Part shown: one piece after another, positions 1-10,344 of the stretch
Numbering within the stretch: position 1 is the stretch's first letter
How the letters are laid out: the number at the start of each line of letters is the position of its first letter
Source of the DNA: Clytia hemisphaerica
Lineage: Eukaryota > Cnidaria > Hydrozoa > Leptothecata > Clytiidae
Assembly (NCBI GenBank): GCA_902728285.1
Contig: CACVBU010000050.1
Coordinates: forward strand, 2,938,919-3,002,918
DNA: 64,000 bases
Reading direction: 5' to 3'
Notes under the pieces: model-generated
The model's database searches: none
What the model was told of the DNA's origin: nothing
What the model saw: only the letters and a program-made list of their open reading frames with translations
Made by a program: the position numbers and the translations under genes

Positions 1-2093
1 ATCTCCCAGTTACTTTCTCTGTTTTCGATCCTTTAGCTTCTTGTAAAAAGACTAAAAATATTAAACTTTATCACAAACTTAATCTCGATTCTGTTACAAC
101 CATTCTTAATAATTTTTCTCTTGAAAAGGTCTTTGGTGTTAAACAAGTAGAAGACAAAACATCCAATTTAATCTCCTTGCTTAAAGTAATTGAATCCAAA
201 GTTCCTAGAAAACTAATCACCACCAATAACCAAGGTTTTATCTATTAGAGCAAGAAAACTTATCAAAGAAAGGAGAAAAAGTCATCAATCTCTTGAGAAA
301 AAACAAAAACTCCATATTTTAAGAACAAAAAAGAATAGTTTGAACAAAGAAATCAAAAAAGAAAATAAGACCATTCTTGATAAAAGGTTCAACACCATAA
401 AAAGTAGGATTACCAGAAAACTACCTCTAAGAAAGCCTGGAAACTAATAAAAGCTATTCTAGATGGAGAAACAGTAACAGTAAATTTAAAACCCACAAAT
501 ATTCAAAAAAGATGATGGGACTCTAGTTAAAGATAATCAAGAGATTGCTAATGCTTTTTGTGATAGACAAAAAAATATTTTCCAACCAAATGAATCTAAA
601 GATGAGAGACATAATATCTTGTAGATCATTGGTTTAAACTTCTCAATTCCATCTCAGAGAATATAATTCCATTTATTATCGCTTTTCCTCCAATCTTACT
701 AAATATGTAGTTGACCATCCAATTCTATTATCTGAAGTCACTGGTGTTTTAAAAGGCCTCAAGCCCAATAAAGCACCAGGTGACGATGGCATCAAAAATA
801 AACTTCTACATACCATCTCTGACCAAATTGCTCCTTGTTTTTTTCTATCTTTAATGATTGGCTTAACAACTCTGTCTTTCCTTCTCAATTAAAAACTGCC
901 AAGATTCAAATGATCCCTAAAAAGATCAATACTACCAAACTATCTGAGCACAGGCCAATCAGTCTCCTCCCAACAATTGGCAAGATCTTTGAAAAAATAT
1001 TGGCAGACCGAATATACAAATGGGCAGAAGAAAACAACATCCTAAACATGGAGCAATCTGGGTTTAGAAAGAAACAGATCACCATAGATAATCTCTTTCA
1101 ACTATTGAATGACTATCAAAAGCCAAAATCTCTGGGGAAAGGATGCATGCTGTTTTTGTTTGATATTTGAGAAAGCTTTTGATAAAGTCAACCATAGTCT
1201 TTTACTATATAATTAAACTCTTTTGGTTTACCTAAATATCTACTCTACATTTTACATAGTTATTTATCTGAACGAAAAGCTTTTATTCAACATCATGACT
1301 TCAAAATCTTCCACCTTTGTTTTGAAAGCAGGAGTCCCCCAAGGCTCCTGTCTCTCTCCTATTCTTTTTTCCATCTTTGTGTCTGATGTACCAAAACCTC
1401 CTAATAGTAAAATTAAAGTATCTCAGTTTGCTGACGATCTAGGGTCATGGGAAAGATACAAAAGAGTTTATGATTCCCACCTTGATGAATATGTGGAATT
1501 ACTGTTTGAATGGTTCGAAAAATGGGGTCTGGTAGTGAATTTTGATAAAACAAAACACATTAATTTTGGTCAAAGCAAGATCTCCATCTGGGTTAGGAAC
1601 ACCAGACTAAAGAAGGCAAATGAAATAAAATTTCTAGGCCTTTCCATTGACAAAAAGTTAAATCTTATTCCTCATATCACAGATAAAATCAATAAATCCT
1701 ACCATATCCTTAACTTTCTATCTACTCTTAAAAATCAATATTCTTATGGATAAGAAAAAACTTTCTTATGTTTTACAAAAGTCTCGTTAAGATCACGACT
1801 TGAATACTCTCACATATGTCTTCTTTCCCATTTCAAACTTTCAACTAAACAGACTAGAGGTAATTCAAAACCATGCTTTAAGAATCATCCTGAATAAACC
1901 AAGATGGACTAGAATAACTGACATGTATGCAGAAGCAAAAATTTGTTCCATAACAGATAGACTGAGAAATCTCTCAAAGAGTTGGTTTACTAAAGCTTTA
2001 GCTACTCCTCACCATCCTATAAACCATACTCAATACATAAATAGAAATAATCCTGACAAACCTACTTTATATGAACTTCTGCTAACCTTCTGA
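1..2093 (+). pseudogene. Non-LTR retrotransposon ORF2 remnant (linker, reverse transcriptase, C-terminus)
   Basis: Broken coding region of a LINE reverse transcriptase, cut by the window edge so the endonuclease is missing. Pieces in shifting frames give, in order: a basic linker (about 1-420); RT palm residues KPNKAPGDDGI near 770; RPISLLPTIGKIFEKI and EQSGFRK (950-1060); GVPQGSCLSPILF (1330-1370); the catalytic FADDL near 1430; a thumb region; and a C-terminal segment with LEVIQNHALRIILNKP (1855-1900). The order and motifs fit the CR1/Jockey group. Frameshifts and stops near 245, 880, 1170 and 1750 mean this copy is dead. The family assignment is by motif only. Confidence 0.85.
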
Positions 2094-2282
2094 AACACAA
2101 ATCTTCTTTTTTATTCTCTTTTTTTATCTTCTTTTATCTTCTTTTTTCTTCTCTTTTATCTTTCTCCCTTTAACATAGAATAGTTATTTACTTAGTCCAT
2201 ATGGACTTACAATAAGTTTCTATCTAAATAAATAATTGCAATTTTTTTTAATAAAACTGACTTTCCTTTTAAAGTCATAATT

Positions 2283-3420
2283 GAACACATAAATAATAAT
2301 AATAATAACAATAAAGCTTTACAGGTTTGCAGGCCACCGTGAAGACACATGGGCCTCTATAAACCGCTCGTACTTTTTACAATGATCTTTTTGAAATAGA
2401 GTTTTTTTCGCGGGCTCCCCCGGACTTTCCATTTTGTGTTGTCTTCCTTGATTTTAGAATTCATTTTTTCGGCTTCCTTACGCCATTCTTTAATTATCTG
2501 TCTTTCATTTTTGGTCAAATCCTCTGTCACTCGGTAAGGAAAGCCTTTTTCTTTTGTTATTGCTTGCAACACTGTGTTCTTGTCCTCTTCGTTCGTAAAT
2601 GTGACTTTAATTGGTCGGTATCTCGCTTTATCTTCTCTTTCTTTCGTAAATTTCCCGATCCGCTGCGTTCTCGGTAATCTTTATATTCCTCAGATGGAGC
2701 CGCTGACCAATAATTTTGTCATGGATAAATTCTTCGTCCTCGATTTTTGTTTCTTCTTCAGTTTCATCTGTCGATTCATCAATCCATGAAAAATAGGTTG
2801 CGTGCTGTAGATCGAATCAGCTGCTCCTCCTGTTTTTCTTTTCGAATCGCATCTCCAATGTTTTTCTCGATGTGTTTGGATGTGATTTTAGCGTAGCTCA
2901 TTGGTGGTCTTTTCTCTTCTTCTTTTCGATGATGCTTTCAATCTTCTTTTCAAGCGTGGTTATTCTGGTGTCGATAGTTTCTTTCATTTCGTTGACCATA
3001 ACATTGACGTCTTGTGCTTTCAAATGGTTTATTTCTTCGTCTTGCCTTTTCATTATATTCTCACAAGCTTTGATTTCGTTTTTGAATCCTTCAATTTTTG
3101 ATGTTTCATTTGAATTATACCTTTCCATTACCTGTGGTGCGATTTTGGTACAGTTTTGACACTGGAAACTTCTTGATTTGTATGACAAGCATATCTGGAT
3201 CTGGTAAAGTGGCAGTTCTGTACAAAGATAATGGACTAAACGGTGGCACTTCCTGCATTGTAGGGTATCTTTTAGTGCGTTTTCTTCATTTATGATGCAC
3301 TTTGACGGGCTGCAAAAGTCGTTTATTGATGGTGATTTTTGATTATTTTCTTGAATTTTTTCCGCCATCTTTGTGCATTTTTCAGACGACAACCGTCCAG
3401 TTTTGTATTTGACGTCAACT
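2283..3420 (-). mobile_element. ORF1-only CR1-like LINE copy, nested in the first LINE
   Basis: On the minus strand the element runs from about 3420 to a 3' end at about 2283 with a (TTATTATTA)-type tail. The 3' terminal stretch (2300-2370) is nearly the same as the 3' end of the LINE at 22195, sharing the word AGGCCCATGTG and flanking bases. Between its ends there is only ORF1; endonuclease and RT are absent, so it looks like an internal-deletion derivative that kept both ends. Confidence 0.7.
2357..3368 (-). pseudogene. LINE ORF1: PHD-like finger, coiled coil, RRM/C-terminal nucleic-acid domain
   Basis: The first ATG is at 3368. The N-terminal part has a Cys-rich finger with CRKCHRLVHYLC and a later CQNC pair, matching a PHD-like pattern, then a charged coiled coil ending near 2900. 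A frameshift near 2790 separates this from a C-terminal part with DLTKNERQIIKEWRKEAE and WKVRGSP, typical of the basic C-terminal domain of LINE ORF1 proteins. The same domain order is seen in ORF1 at 25443-26430, which supports membership in one family. ORF1 proteins bind element RNA. The frameshift makes this copy a pseudogene. Confidence 0.75.
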
Positions 3421-4179
3421 GTTAATAGTCAATAGTTATTTATTTTGTCCTTACATTAAACTTAGTCGATACTGACTTACATTAAGTTTTTATCTAAATA
3501 AAAAACTGTCTTTTAAATAAAATTGACTTTCTTTTCTTTGTCACCATAGACACTTAGTACATAATGACTTATATTAAGTCTTTATCTAATTAAAAAATTG
3601 ACCTTTTTAATAATTATGTTCTTTCCTAATTCGAAATAGACTTACATTAAGTCATATATAATTAAGAAATAGCTCATAAATCATATTTTATTGACTTATA
3701 TTAAGTTTGTCCTTTTTAATAAAACTGATTCTCTTTATTTTAACCTATAATTTTCTTTCTTATAATAAATAATCATCTTTTGTTTTATAACCTTTATAAA
3801 TCCAGGTTAAATGACTGACACCTCTCTCTTCTACACGTTCTAGTGTTATACCTTGTTCTTCTAAATAAATAAATAAATTATGTAACCTCTTCCCATCTTC
3901 GTCTTTAATAAGCAATCAGCTCTCTTTTCTGCTCAGTAAGCTGGATACAGAACTGAACTATACTCAAAACTTCATCTAAATCCCCAATGGGCAAAGACTC
4001 TCACAATGAGAGTGACGCCCCCCAAACAACCTCAACAACTGGAACTTAAGAAAGAAATTCCTATATTTGATTATGAGAGAGCAAAAATATTTCTTGTGCA
4101 TTGATTACTTACACTATCTGTCTATTGTAAGATTATGTTCACAAGGTAGCTTCCATTATCAACATTATGATTATGTAAG

Positions 4180-4821
4180 CAACGGATTAGAATAGGTGGA
4201 TTAAGAACTCATAGAAAACACTCCTCGTTAGGTTATCAAACTTTTTTACGAGTTTGTTAGCAATTAAAACTTGATAAGTTGTAAAAAAGTTGTAAAAAAT
4301 CATTACTTTCAACATTTTCATTGGTCATTACGTATCACGTGGTACATTTTAAATAAGAAAATGCACTTTTTTAGCCCTTTCTATCCAATGCAGAAATTAG
4401 CCAAATAATTTGAAATTTATTTTCCTAATTCTAAATACAGTCTTCTTTCACCAGTATGCCGAACCCATTCGTGACCCATCGATAGTTTCTTAGTTATAGA
4501 CCATACGTTAATTTTCACTTATCTGAAGATTGCCATTGACAAAAGATTAAAAATTTACATTAAAACTGGTCTAGCGTTTGTTGATGCTAAAACTTAAGTG
4601 CAGGATTTAAAATATTTGCAAAATCATCAAAATTGATCGAATCATAGGACAAATTCGTTTTCGAAACTGTATAAATTGGAAAATTGTTCTTATAAAAACA
4701 ATGAAAAAACTAAACGAGGAGTGCGCAGAGTCATTTACAGATTTTTCTTGTAACAATGAGAAGACAATGGATCTCTCTTGGGAGCAACGAGAGAAGTTAA
4801 TCCACCTATTCTAATCCGTTG
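4180..4821. mobile_element. MITE with 25-bp perfect terminal inverted repeats and 7-bp target duplication
   Basis: Bases 4180-4204 are the exact reverse complement of 4797-4821 (CAACGGATTAGAATAGG at the left end). The flanks ATGTAAG at 4173-4179 and 4822-4828 form a 7-bp direct duplication. A second, weaker inverted pair (CTCCTCGTTAG near 4221 against CTAAACGAGGAG near 4708) suggests longer, diverged ends. No ORF inside. The superfamily is not assigned. Confidence 0.85.
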
Positions 4822-5049
4822 ATGTAAGTTAGTTTTTTTTCATAATTTTACGGTCGTAACTATTCGTAGTTCCATTACTTACTCATTTCTTTTTTGTTGC
4901 ATAAATTTACCGTGGTAAACAAAAGCAAGAAAAGATTATGCCATTGTTTTAGAATTATGTTATATAATTTAAGTTTCATGTTTCATGATAATTATTAGGA
5001 ATAATCAGCATACTTTATGCATGGATCGCGCATCGTGCATCGTAAATCG

Positions 5050-6066
5050 TTAGATCGTGCATCTTAAATTACACCAACCCGTTTTGAAGGAGTACACAAA
5101 CAACATTTCACCAACAGCACTCAATTGTATTTTAAGATTTTTATGAAAATCCAAAAATTTATAGTAGTTCACTATGTCCCCAAAGACCCATTCTACAGAA
5201 GTTCTTGTCTTGTTCATAGCTTTATTCCAATCGCGCTGAAGAGGTGTTACATTGTTGCCTTTGAATCCTGTAATCAATTGGGGTCTCAATGGATAGGCAG
5301 GATCGCCATATATACAAAGAGCACCACCATTTCTATCTACAGCATTCTGTACCAGTAAAGGTAAAAGTCCTGATCGAGCTAGCATCGTACTGTCATGCCT
5401 TCTCCCTTCCACTGGTCCAAATAGGTTAGCAACTAAGCCATTTGGTGTTGCAACCGATTGAAACTTGATAGCATGTACTTTTTTATGACCATTGTACAGG
5501 ATTCTTTGATTTCTTCCAGGCCTGCAAAGCTTTCGTACCGTTCCATCAACAAATCCAAAACAATTTTGTAGTGGTGCTCCTTTCTCGTGTATAACTCGAC
5601 AAAATTCCTCTAGATTTCTAGGCGATAGCCACGGTTGATGCAATGTTGTCAGAAGATGCCCCCAAGTGTTGTACATAAAATTCATCATAAGGTTGCTTAT
5701 CATACTCAACTGAGGAACAGCCAATCCAAATCTTGGTATCATATCCAAATATCGACATGGATAAGCAAATCTTTTTAAAAGAACGCAAAGTGCTGTCAAT
5801 CCATCGATTTTAAAACCGTTGTAACATTTCAGTTTATCTGGAATCGTCAAAATCTCGTAAAGTGTGTAAATATCATTTTTCAAAAACCTAAATTCTGCCT
5901 GACACTCATCATCAGTTTTGCTATCAAGATCAAAATGTTCGTATTGCCAGTAAGGGAAGTTTAGAGATTTTGATCTATTCAAATCATAAAGTAACAGAAA
6001 TTCCTCTCCGTCAATCAGGTTACCATCAAATGCTTCAAGAAGTGCGATTCGGTTTCGTCTAAACAT
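5050..6066 (-). CDS. PIF/Harbinger-type DDE nuclease, 338 aa, intact
   Basis: A single-exon ORF starting at an ATG (6064-6066). Its length is close to HARBI1-like nucleases. Visible catalytic DDE triad: D174 in GFVDGTVRKLCRPG, D255 in IYGDPAYPL and E292 in TSVEWVFGD. Family words such as GPVEGRRHDSTML and a helical N-terminal region (residues 60-165) before the nuclease fold are present. In autonomous Harbinger elements this protein cuts and joins DNA with a Myb-like partner; no partner ORF is visible nearby, and no terminal repeats or TTA/TAA duplication could be found around it. It may be a live element with diverged ends, a decaying element, or a domesticated nuclease. The open frame argues for recent activity or selection. 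Confidence 0.88.
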   Translation of the reverse strand: MFRRNRIALLEAFDGNLIDGEEFLLLYDLNRSKSLNFPYWQYEHFDLDSKTDDECQAEFRFLKNDIYTLYEILTIPDKLKCYNGFKIDGLTALCVLLKRFAYPCRYLDMIPRFGLAVPQLSMISNLMMNFMYNTWGHLLTTLHQPWLSPRNLEEFCRVIHEKGAPLQNCFGFVDGTVRKLCRPGRNQRILYNGHKKVHAIKFQSVATPNGLVANLFGPVEGRRHDSTMLARSGLLPLLVQNAVDRNGGALCIYGDPAYPLRPQLITGFKGNNVTPLQRDWNKAMNKTRTSVEWVFGDIVNYYKFLDFHKNLKIQLSAVGEMLFVYSFKTGWCNLRCTI

Positions 6067-6348
6067 TTTTTTATGATAATAATACCTTAAAATAAATTAA
6101 CATTTGGCGGAATTTAGTTTCACTTAATCTCCAATCTCGAAATGCAAAGGAAAAAGCAAGAGAAATTGACATTTTTTTCCTTGTGTTTTGAATGAAAGGT
6201 GAAATTGACAAGCTTCGAATGAAAATATGTAATTGTCAGAAAATTGATATCACATCACAGCATAAATCAGCCAATAAAAAACACAAAAGAAATTAAATCG
6301 TTTTTACAGTAAAACAATAATAAAGACAATTTTTTCTGAAAAACTGTG

Positions 6349-6757
6349 CAATACACCGTTTAGGAGTCTCGCTATTTCACGGTACTCCATTGCAGAGGCC
6401 CGGTAAAAATGGTAGGTAAAAATGCGCACTTTAGTACTGTGAAAGGTTAGAGGAATGTAAACATTGTGAATTTTTTTCTTTCCTTTAAAGAGAATGATTT
6501 AGATATTTGAACATGATATCAATGATAATCTTATAAGTCTCTCCTGAAAATTTCACAAAAATTCATCAAGAGGAAAAGAAGTTATGATTAAAAGGAGTTC
6601 TTTACCTACCGTTTTTCTGCTATGTTTCCTTGTGAGAACCAGATGTTTACCTACCGTTTTTTTGCGGAGGAGAGTGAATTTTCCGTGATCGCTAAAATCA
6701 AAACAATGGAAAATTGGATTGACGCGTGCGCAGTCGACACTCCTAAACGGTGTATTG
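6349..6757. mobile_element. MITE A, copy 1 (19-bp terminal inverted repeats)
   Basis: CAATACACCGTTTAGGAGT at 6349-6367 is repeated as its exact reverse complement at 6739-6757. The interior contains GTAGGTAAA-type words and a block shared with the second copy at 18064-18466 in the opposite orientation. No clear target duplication and no ORF. Confidence 0.8.
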
Positions 6758-7369
6758 AACTCTCCGAAAAAAATTGTAATTGCCGCCATTTTGTCGAATT
6801 ATTTGTTTACATTTATTATTTTCCCGCGGAAATTTGTAACGTAGATCGTAACAAGAAATTGGCGAGACGGCAACGCCGAGGCGACGGCCCCTAATAAAGT
6901 TGCCGTCGGCCCTGCCGTTGTTGAATCGTAAACTCTCTTTTGTATTTAACGGCACGCTCCTCGTTAGTTAAACGAAAGTTTAAAAAGGAATCACCCTCTG
7001 GTTTAAAAAAAAAGTTTTTACGATTTCGTTACAGTTTTCTGAATAGACGAAATCAGAATTACAAGTGAAAAGCATGCTCCTTTTGTAAATGAAGAAAAAA
7101 GAACGTGAAATTTATGACTTAGAGACGCTCGGAGTATCTCTAGCAGTAATGGCTTCAACGAACACGAATTAGCGTTTTGCAGAGAGATTCCCTGAAATAT
7201 TTTTTGTTTCAAAGTATCTCAAGAGAGAAGATGACATGATTTCAAGTTAGGAAAGGAGATTCCTCGAGATCGCCAATCGATGATGACAAAAGAAAATTGA
7301 TTATAATTGAATTCCCATATCAACAAACTACTATTTAAACCTTAAACTTAAACTTTCAGGTCTGAACAC
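6758..7369. other. Spacer with a short GC-rich island
   Basis: Contains GCCGCCATTTTG (reverse of a YY1-like site) near 6780 and a GC-rich block at 6860-6920, unusual in this AT-rich window. A start region for an unseen transcript is possible; no ORF of note is present. Confidence 0.3.
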
Positions 7370-7612
7370 GACCTATGTTATGATTCTCTATCACTGACTT
7401 TTTAAAAAGCATTGATGCCATTTTTAAGTTGTGTTTTCAACGACGGGAATAAAAATATCAACTTTGAACTTCATCCAAGATCTTGGATGGTCGTCATGGT
7501 TACTTTTGTCTGCGTTGATTGTGCGTTGAATAGAATCTGGATTGGTCAGCACAGCGTCGATATATGATTTCGACCTGTGCTTTTCACGGTAAAAAAATAC
7601 AGCTTAATACTC
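7370..7612 (-). repeat. 240-bp duplicated sequence, copy 1, with short minus-strand reading frame
   Basis: Shares about 85 to 90 percent with 8463-8735. On the minus strand both keep an open frame containing YREKHRSKSYID and SNHDDHPRSWMKF, here ending with a stop after VVENTT. Across about 55 aligned codons I count roughly 5 silent and 8 replacement changes, so selection on the protein is not shown. It could be a duplicated last exon or a transposon piece. Confidence 0.5.
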
Positions 7613-8249
7613 TTTTTTGTTGTTTCTTGATGGTTTTTTTATATCAATCAGTGATCAATTTTGGATTGTATCTTTCGATAGAACAAATTTCTTTGAACAA
7701 TTTTTTCACATTAATGACGTTCTAAGATCAAAGAATCACTCATGTAAAAATGATAATTATAGAACGATTATTGAAAAAGTTGATTTTCTTCTTCTTCATT
7801 TTCCGATCTTTTTTGAGTTTTTTCTTGATGATAATATTCCACTCCTGTTTGTCATTTCAACGAGCACAAAATCGCTACTAAATTTAAATTCTATCAAAAG
7901 TTATTGAGGTTAGAAAAAACCCCAGGAAAAACACTTTTAATAAAAAAGACTTTTAATAAACAGCAACTCGTTTAATTAATCGACATAACTTTTGAATTAG
8001 TTGACAAGTTTGATTGACATGACTAACAATACGAAACAATTGAAATAATTCCACGCGGAAAACTATCTTTTAGCAAAAAAAATGTGGTCAAGAGACCGTC
8101 TCTTGGATGACCGTCTCTTAAGATTGTGCGGGTTTTCTTTTCTCGATTTTTCCTACTTCCTGACTGCCGTAGTGTTTAAGATATAAATTCGCTTAATTAC
8201 TTTGAAAGAAAACACTTTAACGACTTTCTCAACTTGACATTATTAAGGG

Positions 8250-8282
8250 TACCCTGAGTATCAGAGGTTAAGTTTTCAAAGA
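8250..8282 (+). repeat. Dispersed 33-bp repeat, copy 1
   Basis: TACCCTGAGTATCAGAGG plus the following 15 bases recurs at 20668-20700 with two mismatches, both in direct orientation. Likely the conserved edge of an old dispersed element. A small palindrome, CAAGAGAC/GTCTCTTG, lies just upstream near 8090. Confidence 0.5.
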
Positions 8283-8462
8283 ATATATTAACCTCTGAAG
8301 ACCAATAATATAAATTTTATCGCGCATTTGTCAATCTAATCACTGTAGAAAGAATCAAAGATGAAGAGCAAATATTACCTTATTAAAGTCTAGCAGACTG
8401 TATCAGTATGCAGTTTACTATTTACGAATTCCCCAGAAACCTCGAAGTGTAATTGAAGTGAG

Positions 8463-8735
8463 ACTTTATGTTATGATTCTCTATCACTAACACTTTTTAA
8501 AAAAGCATTGATGATATATTTTTGGTTTTGTTTTCAACGACAGGAATAAAAATATCAACTCTGAACTTCATCCAAGATCTTGGATGGTCGTCATGGTTAC
8601 TTTTGTCTTCGTTGATTGCGTGCTGAATAGAATCTCGATTCGTCGGCACAACGTCGATATATGATTTTGACCTGTGCTTTTCACGGTAATTTAAATCCAT
8701 CCTTTGGTGAACAAAGTTTTTTATAGAGGCTGCTT
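8463..8735 (-). repeat. 240-bp duplicated sequence, copy 2
   Basis: Direct-repeat partner of 7370-7612, about 1.09 kb apart. The minus-strand frame (8497-8700) is open and runs past the point where copy 1 stops. An insertion of about 30 bp separates the shared word GCTTAATACTC from the main block. Confidence 0.5.
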
Positions 8736-9900
8736 AATACTCGGTAGAGATCCTTTTTCCCAAAAAATGCCACTTTTTGCTGAATTTCGGCGAAAAACCT
8801 ATTTTTTATGGCGAGTGCTTGTGTAGACAATGATATCATCCGTCAAGATTACTGTGCGGAAAAACTACGGTGAGTAGGTTATTGTGACAAAGTATTACAT
8901 AAAGTCCCTTCCGGAAAAATGCCGCAGAAGTGATGAATTATACGGCTTGTTTCTGATAATAAAGAACTCCAGTGAAGTCCACTATGGGAAATATTCTACA
9001 AGAATTTCCGAATAAAAAAAGATATTTCTTTGAGTTGAAAAATATGGTTAGGAAAAGTAAAGCAAACATATAAGAAAAACAATTTTCGATTTCCTGTAAA
9101 TTTAGCTCGTGTGAGTTAAGGCATGTCCCAAATATATTTTGCGTGACGCGCACCGCTTCCCATTATTCCTTACCTTTCATATATAGCTCAAAACAATCGT
9201 ATCAACGAGAGGGTTTGGAAAAGTGCTGGGTCAAAAATTCACATTAAGTCAATCTGAAGATATCGGTCAAAAACTTATTTTGAGGTTTTAAAATACATCG
9301 AAAAAAAAATTTGATGAGAAACCAGAGTCAAAGCGTTAGAGTAGTTTCTAGTTATAAAATTATAGAGGGAAAAACCAGCTTGTCTATAAATGGGCTATAT
9401 AAGAAGAGAGGTATTGAATAGATTCAAGTAATTGATGTGTCGTATTAGACTCTGGCAGCACGTTGATAAAGAAAAAGAATACTCGTATTCATCTAATTCT
9501 ATCTGGATTGATATTATGGAAACATCTATGGAGTACAGCTATCAAATCATTGTAGACATCCAGTCAGACAATCGAGGTAGGGTCCATATGATTCCCACCC
9601 GGGGGGTTACTATCCTTGCTGGATACGGGGATGTTCAACTGATGGAAAAAAGTGACCCTGATCTTCTTCTGACCAAATCTTCTACTTATTCCCAAAATCT
9701 ACAAAAAAGGTACCCTACGAGGGACTGATTTTTCTTTTCTGATATTTTTTATAAGTGTCATGGATTGTGTTTCGAAAAATGATCGCGTGAAGGCGGGAAT
9801 TTGGGTAAAAAAAATGCTTGAAGCATTCCTACGCTTCTTTTTCTCGGATTTTTTCACAAACTGAGACACAGAATCTCGCTAACCGAAACAGACCGACACA
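8736..9900. other. Spacer, no supported gene
   Basis: The longest frame (9432-9728, +, 98 aa) matches no family I know. It has no splice-phase agreement with the downstream gene and is not called. Confidence 0.3.
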
Positions 9901-9907
9901 CCGCAAG

Positions 9908-9931
9908 TATAAAAAATGCCCGTGGGCGGGG
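9908..9931 (+). promoter_or_regulatory. Candidate core promoter: TATA-like box and GC box
   Basis: TATAAAAAA at 9908-9916 is followed by GGGCGGGG at 9924-9931, about 410 bp upstream of the first ATG of the tyrosine-motif gene. The distance would imply a long 5' leader or a leader intron. Confidence 0.35.
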
Positions 9932-10165
9932 TCGTACAGGCTACCTATACTAGAGGTCAGCTGCGTTGGAAGGGTTTATCAGGGAGTTGATTAGATTATT
10001 AAAGAAGGATTTCGTGCAGTCTTTTTGACGTAGTTGTTTTCATCAATCATATTTTTAAAGTCTAACCTTTTATCCCTGGATTGAGCGAGCTAATTAGCGC
10101 TGCCTTACGATGAAACCGTTCTAATCGAAGAAGCTCATACAGTGACTCTCAAGCAAAAATAATTC

Positions 10166-10291
10166 TGACGTCAATTATTCACAATATCAAGTGACGTCGT
10201 TGCCTGTACCAGACGACCACGGCTTTTTACTCGACACCGATCAGAGTGATAAAAAAATCGCATGTTGGGATAGAGATAGGCTAGTGACGTC
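10166..10291 (+). promoter_or_regulatory. Cluster of three CRE-type (CREB/ATF) sites
   Basis: TGACGTCA at 10166-10173 and TGACGTC at 10192-10198 and 10285-10291 lie within 126 bp, the last 54 bp upstream of the ATG at 10345. The second and third are parts of a repeated 14-mer (AGTGACGTCGTTGC). CREB/ATF proteins bind such sites; a stress- or cAMP-responsive transcript is an inference. Confidence 0.45.
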
Positions 10292-10344
10292 GTTGCAAAT
10301 TTTCGAATTTAAAAAGGTGTGGCATTTTCTACGAGTTACTAAAA

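Larger units (their letters stand above)
2094..3740 (+). repeat. AT-rich 3' region of the first LINE with roughly 100-bp repeat units, split by a nested LINE
   Basis: A unit containing GACTTACATTAAGT followed by TTTATCTAAATAAA occurs near 2205, 3470, 3565, 3645 and 3690 with mismatches. The stretch 2283-3420 is a separate LINE on the other strand that separates the first unit from the rest. I read this as the 3' untranslated region of the element at 1-2093. From 3741 to 4172 nothing further was recognised. Confidence 0.55.

Noticed and set aside
6553..6955. ORFs on both strands around 6.6-6.9 kb
   Set aside because: They cover MITE A and a GC-rich spacer and resemble no protein.
9432..9728. 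98-codon ORF upstream of the tyrosine-motif gene
   Set aside because: No known domain, and its possible donor is in phase 2, which does not fit the phase-1 exons downstream.
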